Source of the DNA: Labilibaculum antarcticum
GTDB taxonomy: Bacteria; Bacteroidota; Bacteroidia; Bacteroidales; Marinifilaceae
Assembly: GCF_002356295.1 (NCBI RefSeq)
Contig: NZ_AP018042.1
Location: 4,930,361-4,994,360 of the forward strand
DNA: 64,000 nucleotides
Reading direction: 5' to 3'
In this document: positions 1 through 8,891 of the stretch, one piece after another
How the letters are laid out: every line of letters begins with the position of its first letter
Position numbering within the stretch: position 1 is the first letter of the stretch
Translations under genes and position numbers: made by a program
Notes under the pieces: generated by a model
The model's input: only the letters and a program-made list of their open reading frames with translations
Databases searched by the model: none
What the model was told of the DNA's origin: nothing

Positions 1-57
1 AGGGTATTCTATTGACGTACCGAAAGTCGCGGAATGTTAGTTTTGGCGCCAATATTA

Positions 58-1209
58 TTACGAAGTACTCAAAGGCAAGGTGAATTTGAAAATACTTCCT
101 TCTCCTCTTTTGCTTTCCGCCCAAATTTTCCCCTTGTGTTTTTCCACAAATTCTTTACAAAGCAGTAAGCCTAAGCCCGATCCTTTTTCTTCAGCTGTGC
201 CTTTGGTTGTAGTATTGGTATCTATCTCAAATAGCTTAGTAAGTGTTTCGTTATTTATTCCAACTCCATTATCCGAAACGGAAATTTCAACTTGGCTTTG
301 CTTCGGAATTGAAGAAATAGTTATTCTTCCTCCTGGCTTTGTGAATTTAATTGCATTCGAAATAAGATTTCGTAAAACAGTCTTCAACATGTTTTTATCA
401 GCATCAATTTCAAACTCATCCGATTGAATATGGTTTAAAGATATATTCTTAATTTTTGCTGTCGAATTTGAATTTTTTATTGTCTCTTCGATAATGGATG
501 ACAATATCAATTTTTGTGGGTCGAAAATTATTTGTCCGGTTTGTGATTTTGCCCAATTCAATAAATTGTCAAGTAAAACAAGTGTGTCTTTAGTAGTCGT
601 ATTTATTAATCTTAAATATTCTTCAGTTTCTAACTCATCAATATCTTTTGCGTCTTCAATCAATAGTTCCGAAAATCCTAAAATACTACTAAACGGAGCT
701 CTTAAATCGTGCGCTATTATTGAAAAAAGTTTGTCTTTTGTGGCATTGAGTTCAATTAATTGCTTTTCGCTTTCTTGCAGAGCTTGTTCAGAACTTTTAC
801 GTTCGGTAATGTCAAGCATGATACCAACAATTCCGTAAAACTCATTTTTATCATCGATTATATTGGCCTTATGAAATAATATATCATGCAAAGTCCCGTC
901 GGCATATTTAACCCGGCTTTCATAGGTTTGATTTTCTGCACTGTCACGTAATTCACAATCTGCAAGTTGATATTTGTCAGCAAGTTCCTTTGGAGCAATA
1001 TCGTAAACACTGGAATTTATAATTTTAGTTTTAGGCAAACCGAGAAAACTTGCAAAAGCGTCGTTACAATTCGTATAGATGAAATCTTTGTTTTTTACGA
1101 ACAAGGGATTCGGAATTGTATTAATCATTTTATCCTGAATTTTTAATTCAAGTTTTAATTTGATTATTTCATTCTGCAATTCTTGATATGTCGGGTTGTC
1201 ATTGCTCAT
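58..1209 (-). CDS. Soluble PAS-domain sensor histidine kinase
   Basis: The 383-residue protein has a short N-terminal coiled stretch, one PAS domain (about 25-138), a HisKA dimerisation helix with the phospho-acceptor in the run IIAHDLRAPFSS (His167), and a HATPase_c domain. The ATPase domain shows an N box (NLISNAIKF, Asn281/Asn285), a G1 box (DNGVGI, from Asp313) and a G2 box (GSGLGL, 343-348). No signal peptide or membrane segment is visible, so it should sense a cytoplasmic signal or cofactor. No response regulator is adjacent within the window, so it is an orphan kinase as far as can be seen. The ATG at 1207-1209 is the natural start. Family assignment is certain; the ligand and partner are unknown. 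Confidence 0.93.
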   Translation of the reverse strand: MSNDNPTYQELQNEIIKLKLELKIQDKMINTIPNPLFVKNKDFIYTNCNDAFASFLGLPKTKIINSSVYDIAPKELADKYQLADCELRDSAENQTYESRVKYADGTLHDILFHKANIIDDKNEFYGIVGIMLDITERKSSEQALQESEKQLIELNATKDKLFSIIAHDLRAPFSSILGFSELLIEDAKDIDELETEEYLRLINTTTKDTLVLLDNLLNWAKSQTGQIIFDPQKLILSSIIEETIKNSNSTAKIKNISLNHIQSDEFEIDADKNMLKTVLRNLISNAIKFTKPGGRITISSIPKQSQVEISVSDNGVGINNETLTKLFEIDTNTTTKGTAEEKGSGLGLLLCKEFVEKHKGKIWAESKRGEGSIFKFTLPLSTS

Positions 1210-1437
1210 TTAGTATTTGCTTAAAAATTCCCTATAAGTATGCACGATAATTGTTTGTACGGCTAGCATTGAGTTCTTGTTTGTATTTTGATATGATTTA
1301 ATAAATCAATGCATTATAAATATGTGATTTTTCTTGTTGTCCCAATCAGGAGATTGAGTAAATCTGGGCTTAAGTTAATGTCTAATGTTGAAAACTTGAC
1401 ATCATTCTGGTTTTTTTTTCTCGTACCTCAGTATCCC

Positions 1438-1864
1438 TCCATGGTCAGTTTATTTTATTGTTTCTCAGGAATATTGCCATTTGATTTTCTCATCACAAAT
1501 TTCACGAAGTCGCAAAGAGCATAGTAGGTTGATCCGAAGCTTTATCTGATTTACAATCAGAGGCAAAGGAGCAACAGGATTTTTAATACAAAAATGAAAG
1601 CCATTTTGTTCTTTTTCTCTGTGTCCTCCGTGGTCCACTATTTTTTAATCTCTTTTATGCTATTGGTATTTTATTTTCACCACAGAGAGCACTGAGTAGC
1701 ACAGAGTATTAATTGTTTGGAACATCCTGCTGTTTTATTTCTCTGTGTACCTCTGCGTACTTTGTGGTCAGTTTTTTTTCTCAGGAGTATTAATATTTGA
1801 TTTTGTCACTACAAATCTCACGAAGTAGCACATAGAATAATATATTAATCGGCTTAGCTAGTCC
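1438..1864. repeat. Intergenic repeat field, copy A
   Basis: The 767-base gap 1210-1976 has no convincing gene. It is built from degenerate repeats with phrases such as CTCTGTGTCCTCCGTGGT, TTTTTAATCTCTTTTATGCT and CACCACAGAGAGCACTGAGT. The phrase ACAAATCTCACGAAGTAGCA at 1811-1830 recurs at 3173-3192, and a weaker version lies near 1495-1515. The whole stretch 1811-1909 is almost identical to 3173-3271. These 'cctctgtgtcctccgtggt' intergenic repeats resemble elements seen in many environmental bacterial genomes (from memory). Similar units on both sides of the GIDE-domain gene suggest local duplication or repeated insertion. Confidence 0.75.
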
Positions 1865-1865
1865 T

Positions 1866-1902
1866 AAAAAACAAAAGAGACCATCCCTTGCGGGACAGTC
1901 TT
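1866..1902 (-). terminator. Rho-independent terminator of the GIDE-domain gene
   Basis: Read on the minus strand, AGAC-TG-TCCC pairs with GGGA-TG-GTCT around the loop GCAA, followed by a TTTTGTTTTTT tract. It lies about 75 bases past the stop of the gene at 1977-2711. An almost identical hairpin follows the next minus-strand gene at 3227-3264. Confidence 0.7.
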
Positions 1903-1976
1903 AATATTATAAATTACAGCTTTGTATTAATTCTTCAGGAGCTTCTTTAATCGCATTCCAGATTGATATTTGCACC

Positions 1977-2711
1977 TTATTTTCTATAACGTCTTTTCTT
2001 CCTAATCTCGTTCGTTATTGGATTTTCTGAAGAAATACTTTTAGCGGTATTCTTTTCTGTAGTATCAGGATCATCACTTAAGTAAATGGAATCCTCAGCG
2101 CTCGATTTGATGGCAAGAACCTGTCCATACTTCTCAGGCAAGTTCAATTCAGCAGCATCCTTCCATTCTCCCATTCCGAACACAGCTATTTTTTCTCCTT
2201 CTTCAAGAATTCCTTCTTTGTACCGAAGTGTTTTATTGAATCCCCAAGAGCCTTCACTTTTATAACCTTTACTGGCAAGGTAGTTTTCAAGATTTTCACT
2301 AGCATCAGTAAAAAAGCCACTAGAATAGCTTTCATCTTGAACAATGTAAGATTTAATCTTACTGTCGTTTATAAATGCACAGCTGGTTTCTTCCCGAATT
2401 AAAAATTTGTTTGATATTTCCTCCTCAATAATCGTTTTCCATTTCGAATTTTTGCCTGATGATACTTTTTGCTCAATATGTACATAGTAATAGGAGCATT
2501 TACGATTCGAAAGAGGAGACAGAAGGGGAGCATCAACAAATTCTACGGTTCCAACAATTCTTGCTAGCTCACCATCTTTAAAATCTGCAATTTTCCGGAG
2601 AACCGATTTTTTCAGCTTTCGTTTAATGATCGCTTTTTTACTGAAAAAGACTACTGATATTAAAATAACAATGGCTATTGCGAAAAAAATAAAGAAGAAA
2701 AATGCTTCCAT
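1977..2711 (-). CDS. GIDE-domain (E3 ubiquitin ligase-like) membrane protein
   Basis: The 244-residue protein starts with one strong transmembrane helix (about 4-24), then a basic cytoplasmic segment. The region of about 45-170 resembles the bacterial GIDE family, with the landmark PLLSPLSNRKCSYYYVHIEQ followed by W/E-rich strands and GEKIAVFGMGEW. In eukaryotes GIDE-type domains occur in mitochondrial E3 ligases such as MAPL. Bacterial members carry only this domain and have no RING finger, so no ligase activity is implied. The C terminus (about 205-244) is low-complexity, acidic then basic (KKRRYRK). It stands alone between repeat fields and has its own terminator. The family call is good; the function is unknown. 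Confidence 0.75.
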   Translation of the reverse strand: MEAFFFFIFFAIAIVILISVVFFSKKAIIKRKLKKSVLRKIADFKDGELARIVGTVEFVDAPLLSPLSNRKCSYYYVHIEQKVSSGKNSKWKTIIEEEISNKFLIREETSCAFINDSKIKSYIVQDESYSSGFFTDASENLENYLASKGYKSEGSWGFNKTLRYKEGILEEGEKIAVFGMGEWKDAAELNLPEKYGQVLAIKSSAEDSIYLSDDPDTTEKNTAKSISSENPITNEIRKKRRYRK

Positions 2712-2854
2712 TTGGGTTGATTTTGTGTTTAGTATATAAATAATAAACTTTCAGACTGTTCGTTATAGTCCGAATCGAAAATAAAGATTATTTATGATTA
2801 TACCAATAGGGAAAATATGTAATTCTTAGCCCGAGTTAATTTCTTAAACCAAAG

Positions 2855-3275
2855 AGCCATTTTACTGTTTTATTTCTCTGTGTGCCTCTGTGCCCTCCGG
2901 GGGCAACTATTTTTTAATCTCTTTTATGCTATTAAAATTCTATTTTCTCACCACAGAGAGCACTGAGTCGCACAGAGTATTAATTGTTTGAAAATCCTGC
3001 TGTTCTTTTCCTCTGTGTACCTATGTGTCCTCCGTGGCACACTATTTTTTAATCTCTTTTATGCTATTAATATTCTATTTTCTCACCACTGAGTAGCACA
3101 GAGAACATTTTTGTGTCCTCCGTGCTCAGTTATTTTTATCTAATATGTTATCGATGTTTTTATTTTCCCACCACAAATCTCACGAAGTAGCACTGAGAAT
3201 AATATATTAATCGGCTTAGCTAGTCCTAAAAAACAAAAGAGACCATCCCTCGCGGGACAGCCTCCATATTATAAA
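2855..3275. repeat. Intergenic repeat field, copy B
   Basis: The 573-base gap 2712-3284 holds no gene. It contains two head-to-tail units of about 130 bases (beginning near 2873 and 3010), each with a CTCTGTGTnCCTCnGTG phrase, TTTTTAATCTCTTTTATGCT and TTCTCACCAC. A copy of the 100-base module ending in the terminator hairpin follows (3173-3271, matching 1811-1909 with few substitutions). The equivalent unit in copy A starts near 1598. Shared flanks (AAAGCCATTTT / AAAGAGCCATTTT) show that the units are homologous. Confidence 0.75.
3227..3264 (-). terminator. Rho-independent terminator of the zinc peptidase gene
   Basis: On the minus strand GGCTGTCCCGC pairs imperfectly with GGGATGGTCTC and is followed by TTTTGTTTTTT. 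It lies just past the stop of the gene at 3285-5327 and forms part of the duplicated module also found at 1811-1909. Confidence 0.65.
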
Positions 3276-3284
3276 CAATATCTT

Positions 3285-5327
3285 CTATTTTAATTCTTCC
3301 AAAGCTTCTTTAGCTGCTTTCAATAAAGGTTGTGCCGATAAATCATTACCCGTAGCTTCAACCATCCATTGGTTTGGAGTCAAGCGTCCTTGCTTAAATA
3401 TTCTGTCTACTTCGGCAGGGAAACTCTTTCCTTTTAACTGCTCTTCCAATTGGAACTCAATCACATTCCCAAAAGCATAGTTCGATAAGTACAGCGGACT
3501 GTTCAACATGTGCGAGTAAATGGCCAAAATGGTCTGATCTTTCACACCATAAACAGGAGCGTAGAACTCATTCCAAACTTCTTTAGCAATTTGCATGGTC
3601 GCATCGCGCAACTGAGCTGCATCTGCTTCAGGATTTGCATACAACCATTTCCACATACGAATATCCAATACCGATACACCCATTATTTCGTATGCACTCC
3701 AAAATAAATCCAATTTCTTCAATGCATCTTTTTGTGGTGAATCATCAGTAATGCCTAATAAAAGCATATCTCTTTTTTGGAAGATAAACGCCAAGGCCTC
3801 TGTAAATGCAGTGTTAGGAACACCATTCATTACAAAATTGTCAACATCATACAAGGAGATAGTTTGCTCAACATTGTGTCCAAATTCATGAACCGCAATA
3901 TTGTATCCTTTGTAATCCATTCCTTTCGCACCAATTCGGGTACGCAAATGCGCTTTCTGTCCTTTTGCAGCACCGCCCCAGGCATGACCCGATCCTCTTG
4001 CAGGATCAACAGCAATATGATCACCCAACCATTGTGCTCTTTCCTCATCGTAACCCAGCTTCACCAATAGGTTTGGCAAATTAGCTTCCAAGGCGGCAGC
4101 ATTAGGATACAATTCACGGGTTTGTGCATCCAGTTTCGATTCGTCCATGCCGCTGCGAGCCTTAAAGCCATCATACCAAATGTCGAATGGCTGTAATTTC
4201 CGACCCAATCTCTTTTGAATTAGTTTTCCAACTTTTACCGTTTCTTCCGAGCGCATAAAATCAGTAAAGATTTTCTCTGTCGCTTCCGCGGATATCTCTT
4301 TCGCGCCGTCATATTGTCTTTTGATAAAGGTATTCTGATCGGTATAATACGCATCCATCGCTTTGTTGGCGTGGAAATTATTCAATATCTGCTGGTATCT
4401 TTCATTTGGTTCAGGAGTCGCATCAATAGTTTTTCCGTTTTGGTAAACCATGTTTGTGTAAGGATCCCATTCAACATCGCCCTTGTTAATTACCTTTTCA
4501 GGGATTTCCTGAGAAATAATGCGCTGCATCACCTGATAGATCATCTTTTGCTTCTCTAAACCATCATTTTTGTTGGCGTAGTTCGCTTTAAGTTCATCAC
4601 GCAGGTTCCAATGCGATAAAAGAACTTTATCCTCAGGGAAGAAACGGTTTCCTTTGGCATCAGTTAAATGTCCTACATAAATATTGTAGTCCATGATATA
4701 AACATCTGTGTTAGCGGCCATTTTTCCGACTTCCTGCAACAATTCGGCTGGAACTCTTGCTGTAAAATAATCACCTAAACGAGCATAAGCCCACTCCTGT
4801 CGGGTCCAGTTCTTTGCATTGGCTTCTTTTTCACCCAAACTAAATGCCGGAAAGTTTAAGGCAATGATAAAAGCAATCTTGTTTTGGTAGAAATCATTCA
4901 TCCAATGCGAATCTACGCTGTAAGCTCCAAATGCATTGTCAATAGGATGTTGTTCAAATGTATTTAAATGCACAGGCTCTAATAAATCAAGAGTGATTTT
5001 ATTAAAATGACCGGTTATAATTTCGATGTTTCGTGATATTTTCTCGAATACGAGTTCTTTTTCTGCTTGATCAGTAATGAAGTTCTCTTTACAGAAGGCT
5101 GTAAATTCTTCTTCAGTTCCGTCGCTGGCACGCCATAGGTTAGCCGCATGTTTTACTCCTTTTTCAACCAAGCTCTTATCTGCATTGCTTGTGCTCAGTA
5201 TTTCAATCGTCTGATTGATATTTGCGCTTGAGATGTTCGAAACATCTGCTTTTTGTTCTGCTTTTGTCTGATTGCCGGAAGCTGATAGTACCAGTAGAGC
5301 AGAAAACAAAATGATCATCTTTTTCAT
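3285..5327 (-). CDS. Secreted gluzincin-type zinc metallopeptidase
   Basis: The 680-residue protein has an N-terminal signal peptide (MKKMIILFSALLVLSASG, cleavage probably near residue 23; no lipobox cysteine). The zinc-binding motif HEFGH lies at 480-484. A likely third ligand is Glu510 in TAFTEALAF, 26 residues after the second histidine. That spacing resembles M3-type oligopeptidases, although the rest of the chain is not obviously M3. The region after the signal is all-helical, and a Gly/Ala-rich loop (GHAWGGAAKGQ) precedes the active site. It probably degrades peptides in the periplasm or outside the cell. No neighbour is co-transcribed. The peptidase call is solid at motif level; the exact family is uncertain. 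Confidence 0.75.
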   Translation of the reverse strand: MKKMIILFSALLVLSASGNQTKAEQKADVSNISSANINQTIEILSTSNADKSLVEKGVKHAANLWRASDGTEEEFTAFCKENFITDQAEKELVFEKISRNIEIITGHFNKITLDLLEPVHLNTFEQHPIDNAFGAYSVDSHWMNDFYQNKIAFIIALNFPAFSLGEKEANAKNWTRQEWAYARLGDYFTARVPAELLQEVGKMAANTDVYIMDYNIYVGHLTDAKGNRFFPEDKVLLSHWNLRDELKANYANKNDGLEKQKMIYQVMQRIISQEIPEKVINKGDVEWDPYTNMVYQNGKTIDATPEPNERYQQILNNFHANKAMDAYYTDQNTFIKRQYDGAKEISAEATEKIFTDFMRSEETVKVGKLIQKRLGRKLQPFDIWYDGFKARSGMDESKLDAQTRELYPNAAALEANLPNLLVKLGYDEERAQWLGDHIAVDPARGSGHAWGGAAKGQKAHLRTRIGAKGMDYKGYNIAVHEFGHNVEQTISLYDVDNFVMNGVPNTAFTEALAFIFQKRDMLLLGITDDSPQKDALKKLDLFWSAYEIMGVSVLDIRMWKWLYANPEADAAQLRDATMQIAKEVWNEFYAPVYGVKDQTILAIYSHMLNSPLYLSNYAFGNVIEFQLEEQLKGKSFPAEVDRIFKQGRLTPNQWMVEATGNDLSAQPLLKAAKEALEELK

Positions 5328-5571
5328 TTGAGTAGGCTTGTTATTGGTTTGACTTTGTCTTGCTAAAAATAAGCATTCAACTTCAAGTAAACAATGAGCT
5401 TTTTCATACTTTATATCTGCATAGGGGAATCAAGGATAGAAAAAATGAACACCATCAGTACTGGAAATAAATCATTGAAATACAACATTTCTAATTCAGT
5501 CTTTTACTCAAAGCTCATTTGCAGTTTCAAAAAAAAAGGTACTTTCGCTTTACAGATTGGATAACATGTGC

Positions 5572-5579
5572 TATTTTTG
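5572..5579 (+). promoter_or_regulatory. Bacteroidota -7 element upstream of yebC
   Basis: TATTTTTG matches the Bacteroidota -7 consensus TAnnTTTG and lies 22 bases before the yebC start codon. No good TTTG -33 element is visible at the usual spacing. The rest of the 274-base gap 5328-5601 shows no other feature. Confidence 0.4.
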
Positions 5580-5601
5580 CGCAAAATCATATACATAAAT
5601 T

Positions 5602-6309
5602 ATGGGAAGAGCATTTGAATTTAGGAAAGCGCGTAAGTTTAAGCGTTGGGATAAGATGGCTAAAGCTTTTACGAGAATTGGCAAAGATATCGTAATGGCA
5701 ATAAAGGAAGGCGGCCCTGATCCGGCAACGAATTCACGTTTGCGTGCAGTTATTCAAAATGCAAAGGCAGTAAACATGCCTAAGGATAATGTTGAAAGAG
5801 CAATTAAAAAAGCAGTTTCTAAAGATCAGAAAGATTACAAGGAGATTATTTACGAAGGATATGCTCCGCACGGTATCGCTATTTTAGTTGAAACGGCTAC
5901 CGATAATCATACAAGAACAGTTGCTGATGTGCGTTCTTATTTTACTAAATGCAAAGGTAGTTTAGGAACTGCCGGTAGTGTTGAATTCATGTTCGAGCAC
6001 AAGTGTCATTTTCAGATTGAAAATAAAGGACAGGATATTGAAGAATTAGAGTTTGAATTAATCGATATAGGAGTAGAGGAAGTGTTTGCTGAGGAAGAAG
6101 GCATAATGCTTTACGGTAACTTCCCTGATTTTGGAAAGATTCAATCTTATCTGGAAGAAAATGAAATAGAAGTTATTTCTTCTGGTTTCGAAAGAATTCC
6201 AATGGATACTAAAGAATTGACCGAAGAACAAGTTGCCGATGTTGAGAAATTACTGGAAAAATTGGAAGACAACGACGATGTTCAGAATGTTTACCACAAT
6301 ATGGCATAA
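5602..6309 (+). CDS. yebC: YebC/PmpR-family protein
   Basis: The 235-residue protein matches the YebC family along its whole length: the N-terminal basic three-helix domain (MGRAFEFRKARKFKRWDKMA, then AIKEGGPDPATNSRLRAVIQ) followed by two ferredoxin-like domains with YEGYAPHGIAILVE and the conserved TDNHTRTVADVR. Members act as cytoplasmic DNA-binding regulators (PmpR type) and, more recently, as translation factors that relieve ribosome stalling at proline-rich stretches (TACO1/YebC type). In this window it is monocistronic, with a -7 element upstream and a strong terminator downstream. The large acyl-CoA cluster begins just after that terminator, so no functional link is implied. Confidence 0.93.
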   Translation: MGRAFEFRKARKFKRWDKMAKAFTRIGKDIVMAIKEGGPDPATNSRLRAVIQNAKAVNMPKDNVERAIKKAVSKDQKDYKEIIYEGYAPHGIAILVETATDNHTRTVADVRSYFTKCKGSLGTAGSVEFMFEHKCHFQIENKGQDIEELEFELIDIGVEEVFAEEEGIMLYGNFPDFGKIQSYLEENEIEVISSGFERIPMDTKELTEEQVADVEKLLEKLEDNDDVQNVYHNMA

Positions 6310-6347
6310 GAAAATAGCCATTTAATTTATATTTTGATGATATAGAG

Positions 6348-6376
6348 CCTGATCCGTTTAACGGATCAGGTTTTTT
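6348..6376 (+). terminator. Terminator after yebC
   Basis: A 10-bp perfect stem (CCTGATCCGT / ACGGATCAGG) with a three-base loop is followed by six T residues. It is a textbook Rho-independent terminator 38 bases past the yebC stop. Confidence 0.9.
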
Positions 6377-6465
6377 ATTTTGCTAAGGTGTATAAAAAGA
6401 ATTAAAGATCTTTTTTTGACTTTTTTTATTTTCTTAAAGCCTTGTAAATGTTGGGGGTGTGAGCT

Positions 6466-6620
6466 AAAGGTATGTAAGTCAGAAAACTTACCTTTTGAAT
6501 GTTAAGAGTTTTTATTATATTTAGATATGTAGATGAAAAAACGTCTTATTACACACCTATGAAACGTTCATGTTTGAATATGCATGATATTTTACAGAAA
6601 ATGAATATTCAAAGCATGAA
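6466..6620. promoter_or_regulatory. Two dyads upstream of the acyl-CoA cluster
   Basis: The gap 6377-6657 contains two inverted repeats. The first (6466-6495) has arms GTAAGT / ACTTAC with flanking AAAGG / CCTTT, overlapping a near-consensus -7 element (TACCTTTT). The second is longer: arm TTCATGTTTGAATATGCAT (6567-6585) and arm ATGAATATTCAAAGCATGAA (6601-6620), separated by 15 bases. The phrase ATGAAACGTTCATG overlaps its left arm, and a relative, ATGAAACGTCCATG, appears at 23968-23981 before the AtuA gene. They could be operators for an acyl-CoA-responsive repressor or a leader hairpin. The dyads are seen directly; the function is inferred. Confidence 0.45.
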
Positions 6621-6657
6621 AAGTTCCATGTGGCAACTATAATTGAATTATATACAC

Positions 6658-7434
6658 ATGCACTTTAATTATTTAAAATTTGAAAAAAGAGACAAAATAG
6701 GAATTTTGACTCTTAACCGTCCTGAAGCCTTAAACGCCTTAAACGAGGATGTTTTTAAGGAGCTAGCCTGTTTTTTAGACGATAAGGAAACTATCCAAAG
6801 CATTAGAGTATTAGTGATTACCGGAGAGGGAAAAGCATTTATTGCCGGAGCTGATATTAAAGCCATGCAGGAGTATTCCACTCAAACCGCGTACGACTTT
6901 TCTGAAATTGGAAAAAAGGTATTCGATCAGATTGCCAATTTGGATGTTCCGGTCATAGCGGCCATTAATGGTTTTGCCCTTGGGGGAGGGTTGGAATTGG
7001 CATTGTCATGTGATATACGTGTAGCCAGTGAAAAAGCCAGATTGGGTATGCCCGAAGTGAATTTGGGCTTGATACCCGGATTTAATGGTACGCAAAGATT
7101 ACCTCGATTGGTTGGAGCTGGAAATGCGATGTATCTAATGATGCTTGGTGAAGGAATAACAGCTGGCGAAGCATATCAATTGGGAGTAGTTCAAAAACTG
7201 GCACCACCAGAAACTGTTCTCGAAGTTAGTTTGGAATTGGCAGGTAAAATTGCCTCTAAAAGTCCGAATGCCTTGCGATTAATCAAAGAGATGGTTCGCA
7301 ATGGTTTAGAATTGTCGAGCAAAGATGCAGGCAAAATGGAATCCAAAGAATTTGGTCGTCTTTTTAAAGAGGATCAGAAGGAACGGGAAGAAGGCGTGAC
7401 AGCTTTTCTCGAGAAGCGCAAACCAAACTGGTAG
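6658..7434 (+). CDS. Enoyl-CoA hydratase (crotonase type)
   Basis: The 258-residue crotonase-family protein has the length typical of bacterial short-chain enoyl-CoA hydratases. The oxyanion-hole segment FIAGADIKAM is present, as are both catalytic glutamates: one in GGGLELALSCDI and one in GMPEVNLGLIPGFNGTQRL. It hydrates trans-2-enoyl-CoA (for example crotonyl-CoA) to 3-hydroxyacyl-CoA. The ATG at 6658 is preferred to the in-frame TTG at 6643 because the homologous N terminus begins at about KFEKRDKIGIL. It is the first gene of the plus-strand acyl-CoA cluster; the hydroxyacyl-CoA dehydrogenase and thiolase genes follow, completing one beta-oxidation set. Confidence 0.92.
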   Translation: MHFNYLKFEKRDKIGILTLNRPEALNALNEDVFKELACFLDDKETIQSIRVLVITGEGKAFIAGADIKAMQEYSTQTAYDFSEIGKKVFDQIANLDVPVIAAINGFALGGGLELALSCDIRVASEKARLGMPEVNLGLIPGFNGTQRLPRLVGAGNAMYLMMLGEGITAGEAYQLGVVQKLAPPETVLEVSLELAGKIASKSPNALRLIKEMVRNGLELSSKDAGKMESKEFGRLFKEDQKEREEGVTAFLEKRKPNW

Positions 7435-7562
7435 AGTAATCAATTTTTGTAGGGAGACTTATCATGAAATTCATGATTTGCAGGTAGTGTAGATAGGTTT
7501 TGCTTAGCTCAAATGGAAGAGTTATACCTGATAAAAACAATAAAATTAAAACAATATATAAT

Positions 7563-8891
7563 ATGGATTTGATCCGAAAAATGGAAAATGTAAGTGTCTT
7601 AGGCGCCGCTGGTAAAATGGGAAGCGGTATTCTTGTTTTGTTGTCTCTTGAAATGGCCAAATTAAAATTGGGTAAAAAAGAGGATAAGGAATTTGTATTA
7701 AACGCAATTGATGTATCACAATCTGCTTTAAGCAATTTGTTGGGTTATGTGAAAACGCAATTGCTAAAGCACGCTGAAAAAAATATAGTTGAATTGCGCA
7801 CTTGGTATCAGGATCGCGAGGATTTAATTGATAACGAAGAAATCATCAATCAGTTTGTGGATGATGTAATGGCAATGATACAAACATCGACTCGTATTGA
7901 AACGGCTTATGACTCGCAATTGATATTTGAAGCAATTAAAGAGGACAAAGCATTAAAAGTGAAATTGTTCTCACAAATCAAACAAAACAATCCAAATGCC
8001 TGGTTCTTAACCAATACTTCATCCATTCCAATTGGGGGAATCGAAAAAGAGGCCGGTTTACATGGGGATGTCATAGGATATCATTTTTACAATCCTCCGG
8101 TAATTCAAAAATTGCTGGAGATTATTAAAACAGACAATACGAATGATGATTTAGCTGCCTTTTCGGTGAATTTGGCCAAAACGATGCGCAAAATTGTTGT
8201 TCAATCAAGAGATATTGCCGGATTTATTGGAAATGGTCACTTTATGCGTGATGCATTGTATGCGTTGAAGCTGGCTGGAGAATTAGCTAAAACCGAAGGA
8301 TGGGCGAAAGCTTTTTTCTTAGTTGACACCATCAGTCGTGATTTATTGATTCGACCTATGGGAATCTTTCAATTGCTGGATTATGTGGGAATTGATGTTA
8401 CCCGATTTATACTGGAGAGTATGCAGCCATCATTTCCAAATGAGACCTTATCAAATGCTGTTTTGAATCAGATGTTTGATAATGAAGTGAGAGGTGGTCA
8501 GTATGCCGATGGATCGCAAAAGGATGGTATTTTTAAATATCAGAAAGGCAGAATAATGGAAGTTTACGATTTGGAGCAGGGAAAATACATTTTAACCGAA
8601 GGCATAGAAATGGATTGCGCCGCAATTTTGGGCGAATTACCAACTCTTAAAGTCTATTGGAAATCTGTTGTTCGCGATCCGAATAAAGCTGATGTCTTGC
8701 AGAAATTTTTTACTGAACTGCATCAAATTGGTAGTGTTGGAGCCAATTTGGCTATTGCTTATGGTAAAAACTCCAAAGCCATCGGTCAAATGCTTGTTGA
8801 TACGAAAGTTGCTGAATCAAAAGAAGATGTGAATACCGTTATGGAAACAGGTTTCTTCCATGCATACGGACCCATTAACGAGTATTTTTAA
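7563..8891 (+). CDS. Divergent 3-hydroxyacyl-CoA dehydrogenase
   Basis: The 442-residue protein has an N-terminal Rossmann NAD site (VLGAAGKMGSGI). NTSSIPIGGIE and GYHFYNPPVIQKLLEII correspond to the NTSS and HFFNP catalytic regions of 3-hydroxyacyl-CoA dehydrogenases, and RDIAGFIGNGHFMRD corresponds to the loop before the C-terminal helical domain. The chain is about 150 residues longer than typical short monofunctional enzymes (about 285) and carries an insertion after the first strand (about 25-110). It would oxidise 3-hydroxyacyl-CoA to 3-ketoacyl-CoA with NAD+. The ATG at 7563 is preferred to an upstream TTG at 7500, which would add an unlikely leader. The gap 7435-7562 has a near-perfect palindrome at 7461-7477 (ATCATGAAATTCATGAT). 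Confidence 0.82.
   Translation: MDLIRKMENVSVLGAAGKMGSGILVLLSLEMAKLKLGKKEDKEFVLNAIDVSQSALSNLLGYVKTQLLKHAEKNIVELRTWYQDREDLIDNEEIINQFVDDVMAMIQTSTRIETAYDSQLIFEAIKEDKALKVKLFSQIKQNNPNAWFLTNTSSIPIGGIEKEAGLHGDVIGYHFYNPPVIQKLLEIIKTDNTNDDLAAFSVNLAKTMRKIVVQSRDIAGFIGNGHFMRDALYALKLAGELAKTEGWAKAFFLVDTISRDLLIRPMGIFQLLDYVGIDVTRFILESMQPSFPNETLSNAVLNQMFDNEVRGGQYADGSQKDGIFKYQKGRIMEVYDLEQGKYILTEGIEMDCAAILGELPTLKVYWKSVVRDPNKADVLQKFFTELHQIGSVGANLAIAYGKNSKAIGQMLVDTKVAESKEDVNTVMETGFFHAYGPINEYF

Noticed and set aside
1309-1524. A 71-codon plus-strand frame in the first repeat field
   Set aside because: It runs through the degenerate intergenic repeats, has no family resemblance and includes repeat phrases found elsewhere in non-coding DNA.
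3777-4070. Plus-strand frame opposite the zinc peptidase
   Set aside because: It is antisense to the HEFGH-containing gene and has no domain.
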